Of a DNA stretch of 64,000 nt, positions 62,256 through 64,000 are shown piece after piece. The notes beneath the pieces were generated by a model. That model was not told the DNA's origin, ran no database searches, and saw only the letters and a list, made by a program, of their open reading frames with translations. Within the stretch, counting starts at the first letter, position 1; every line of letters starts with the position of its first letter. Origin of the DNA: Ixodes scapularis. Lineage: Eukaryota; Arthropoda; Arachnida; Ixodida; Ixodidae. The translations under genes were made by a program, and so were the position numbers. Location: contig NW_024609837.1 of the NCBI RefSeq assembly GCF_016920785.2, positions 29,510,786 to 29,574,785 on the forward strand, read 5' to 3'.

Positions 62256-63285
62256 CGCCTTCCCGCACGTAAGCAGTCTTAAGTGTACTCGTGTAATATT
62301 TTTGCGTTGCACAAATGTGAGGTTTTAACAATACTGTAAGGTCTGGCGTCATTGTTTATCGCTTTCTCGGCGTGCTCTATGTGTTGCCGGGCGCCGCCCC
62401 CTTCGCTTTCGTGACTAATGCATCCCCGTAAAGAGATTGCCCTTTGCGGGAAGCTGGCCGGGGTGTCATGTTTCCTCTCCGTGCTCCGATGGATGGACGA
62501 GCAGCATTGCATTCCGGAGTGCCAAGGTTGTATGAGAGTTGCGCAAGACCTGATATCAGAACCGACGAATGGCAAAGCCTCTGAAGGAGTGACGTTAGTT
62601 TCGGAAAATAGCAAAGCCTCTGAAGAAATGATGTCAGTTTTGACGAATGGCGCTGGAGAAAAGTGATGACAGTGTTCGGAGCTTTTTTTCTATGTTCTTT
62701 CATTTGGGAAGATTGTAAGCAGCGCGTATGCGCTGGTCTTTAAGCGTTGTCTTGACTGAAAAAGGGGTTCTTGTCTGGAGCTAGGTGGGCAGGCCTCACC
62801 TCGAGTAGCCGCGGAGAGGGTCCGCGGGGCGGCCAGAAAGTTCCCTTCCTGCTTTGTAGAAGGTGCTGTATCGTGATTCCCTGTATATAAAGTATACATA
62901 CCCCATACCAAACCTCACCGAGCCTTCTCGCTGATGACATCGGGGGTCCGTGGCGCATTGAGAAGATTAAAGAACCATCTACTAATACTGAATAATTATT
63001 AAGAATTTCAACCGACATAAATAAAACGATGCTTGAAATATCATTTCAAAGGATTAAAATGTCACTTCGTTTGCAACTGGATTTGGAAAGAACGCGCACC
63101 TTATACTTGGTACGCGTCCCCCAACTCATTGTTACAGTGATAATGAAAATGATTTACTGTATAGTGAAGGAAATATGAAATAGATATATTGTCGTTAGCC
63201 CTTCAAAACGTGCACCCCGACATCATCTTTTTATTATTTTTTTTTTTTTTTGTTGCTGCCTGCCACATTTGTTTCTGACCTGCCA
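62256..63285. other. Unassigned, with a TATA-bearing segment
   Basis: An open plus frame 62418-62666 with imperfect repeats (TGGCAAAGCCTCTGA and AATAGCAAAGCCTCTGA) has no recognised domain. CTGTATATAAAGTATAC at 62881-62897, with a GC-rich upstream part and a downstream GATTAAAGAACC, could be an LTR or promoter. No second copy is seen. Confidence 0.35.
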
Positions 63286-63289
63286 CATT

Positions 63290-64000
63290 CCGAGAGGCCT
63301 TGATGATCCGCTTCTGGTGCCGCCAAGGGAGATTCCGCTGAGTCAGCTGAAAATGCTGGGGTTCCACAAACTTCTTCTTAGGCAGAGCCCAAAGTAGCTC
63401 ATATCCATCTGGAGCTTACTCATATATATGAGTGACCTCCGGACGGTATCTCGGTAGATGCGGTGCTGGAGCTTCTGACGTGCTATCTGAAGGCAACTGT
63501 GGTTAACTTTAATGGTGACTGTTATATACAGCGGAAAGGTGGGTGCATTGGTTCGGCGGTGGCTACAGTGTTGACTGAGTTTTATCTTAACACTCATGAC
63601 AAGAAAATAGCAGATTTTGTTGGATCTTTGGGTGTTGAAGGGGTTTTGGTTCAGAGGTTTGTTGATGACATCTTGGTTTGTGCTCCGAATCAGCTTTCTG
63701 CTACTGAGATCCATGACCTTATTTTACCGCTGCACCGGAATTGAAATTCACCTCTGAGTCAGCGAAAGATGGAAAGTTAGAGTTTTTGGACTTGCAACTA
63801 TTGAATAAAAAGGGGATTTGCTGGTCTTATGGGAGGGAAAGCGTGCAGAGGTTTCTTTCTAGATGGAGTGCTCATTCTAAACATGTTCAAACGGGGGGGG
63901 GGGGGGGGGGGGTGAGATCACTAATTGGCAGTGCACTGAAGAAATCTTGTTTTCATGTGTTACGAACACTTTCGCCGTTCAAATCAACTGTCTACTGTCG
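63290..64000 (+). pseudogene. PLE reverse transcriptase, runs off the window
   Basis: RT coding sequence starts in broken frames at about 63290 (LDDPLLVPPREIPLSQLKML). The clear part is 63463-63744: VVNFNGDCYIQRKGGCIGSA, VATVLTEFYLNTHDKKIADF, and the active site FVDD at 63658-63669. It then shifts frame and continues as GKLEFLDLQLLNKKGICW, followed by a poly-G run (63893-63912). The end of RT and any GIY-YIG part lie beyond 64000. It differs from the PLE at 52.6 kb in its active-site region and probably belongs to another subfamily. Confidence 0.8.

Overview
This is eukaryotic nuclear DNA from a repeat-dense arthropod genome, most likely a hard tick (Ixodidae). I infer this from three things: non-LTR ORF1 proteins and LINE C-termini of the kinds common in tick genomes, several Penelope-like elements (PLEs) with GIY-YIG domains, and an intron-containing gene with no bacterial-style operons. 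Species cannot be set from the sequence alone. No rRNA, intact tRNA, CRISPR or phage feature was found.

Layout. 1-2.05 kb: composite repeat A-B, with an inverted copy at 41.7-44.1 kb. 2.6-4.9 kb: decayed LINE. 5.4-8.5 kb: a MITE and an array-bearing element X, split by a 1.8 kb insertion (the C-element). 12.4-18.4 kb: gypsy-type LTR retrotransposon G1, minus strand, just after a small X relative. 19.0-20.4 kb: LINE 3' half, followed directly by a ~252 bp satellite to 22.1 kb. 24.6-25.2 kb: gag fragment of the G1/G2 family. 27-28 kb: LINE ORF1 on minus. 29.7-37.7 kb: LINE ORF1 split by gypsy element G2, which is itself split by X4. 38.0-41.6 kb: PLE fragments split by a second C-element. 42.1-43.4 kb: another LINE RT. 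44.6-45.0 kb: fold-back. 45.2-51.1 kb: gypsy element G3. 52.3-53.9 kb: two PLE copies head to head. 54.6-57.8 kb: the last two exons of an apparently functional host gene on minus. 58-62.3 kb: 12 bp minisatellites, a 480 bp fold-back and X3. 63.3-64 kb: a PLE that runs off the end.

Nesting gives a relative history: LINE ORF1 was hit by G2, then G2 by X4; X was hit by one C-element and a PLE by another. LTR similarity judged by eye orders the gypsy elements G1 (oldest), G2, G3 (youngest). All three carry stops, frameshifts or catalytic changes, so none looks autonomous. Apart from the spliced gene at 54.6-57.8 kb, everything coding that I can support here is transposon-derived.

The most unusual items are: element family X, whose conserved ends enclose two quite different tandem arrays; LTRs of G1 and G2 that carry a tRNA-like segment with Pol III A and B boxes; the C-element with apparent 9 bp target duplications; and the satellite that starts at a LINE tail.
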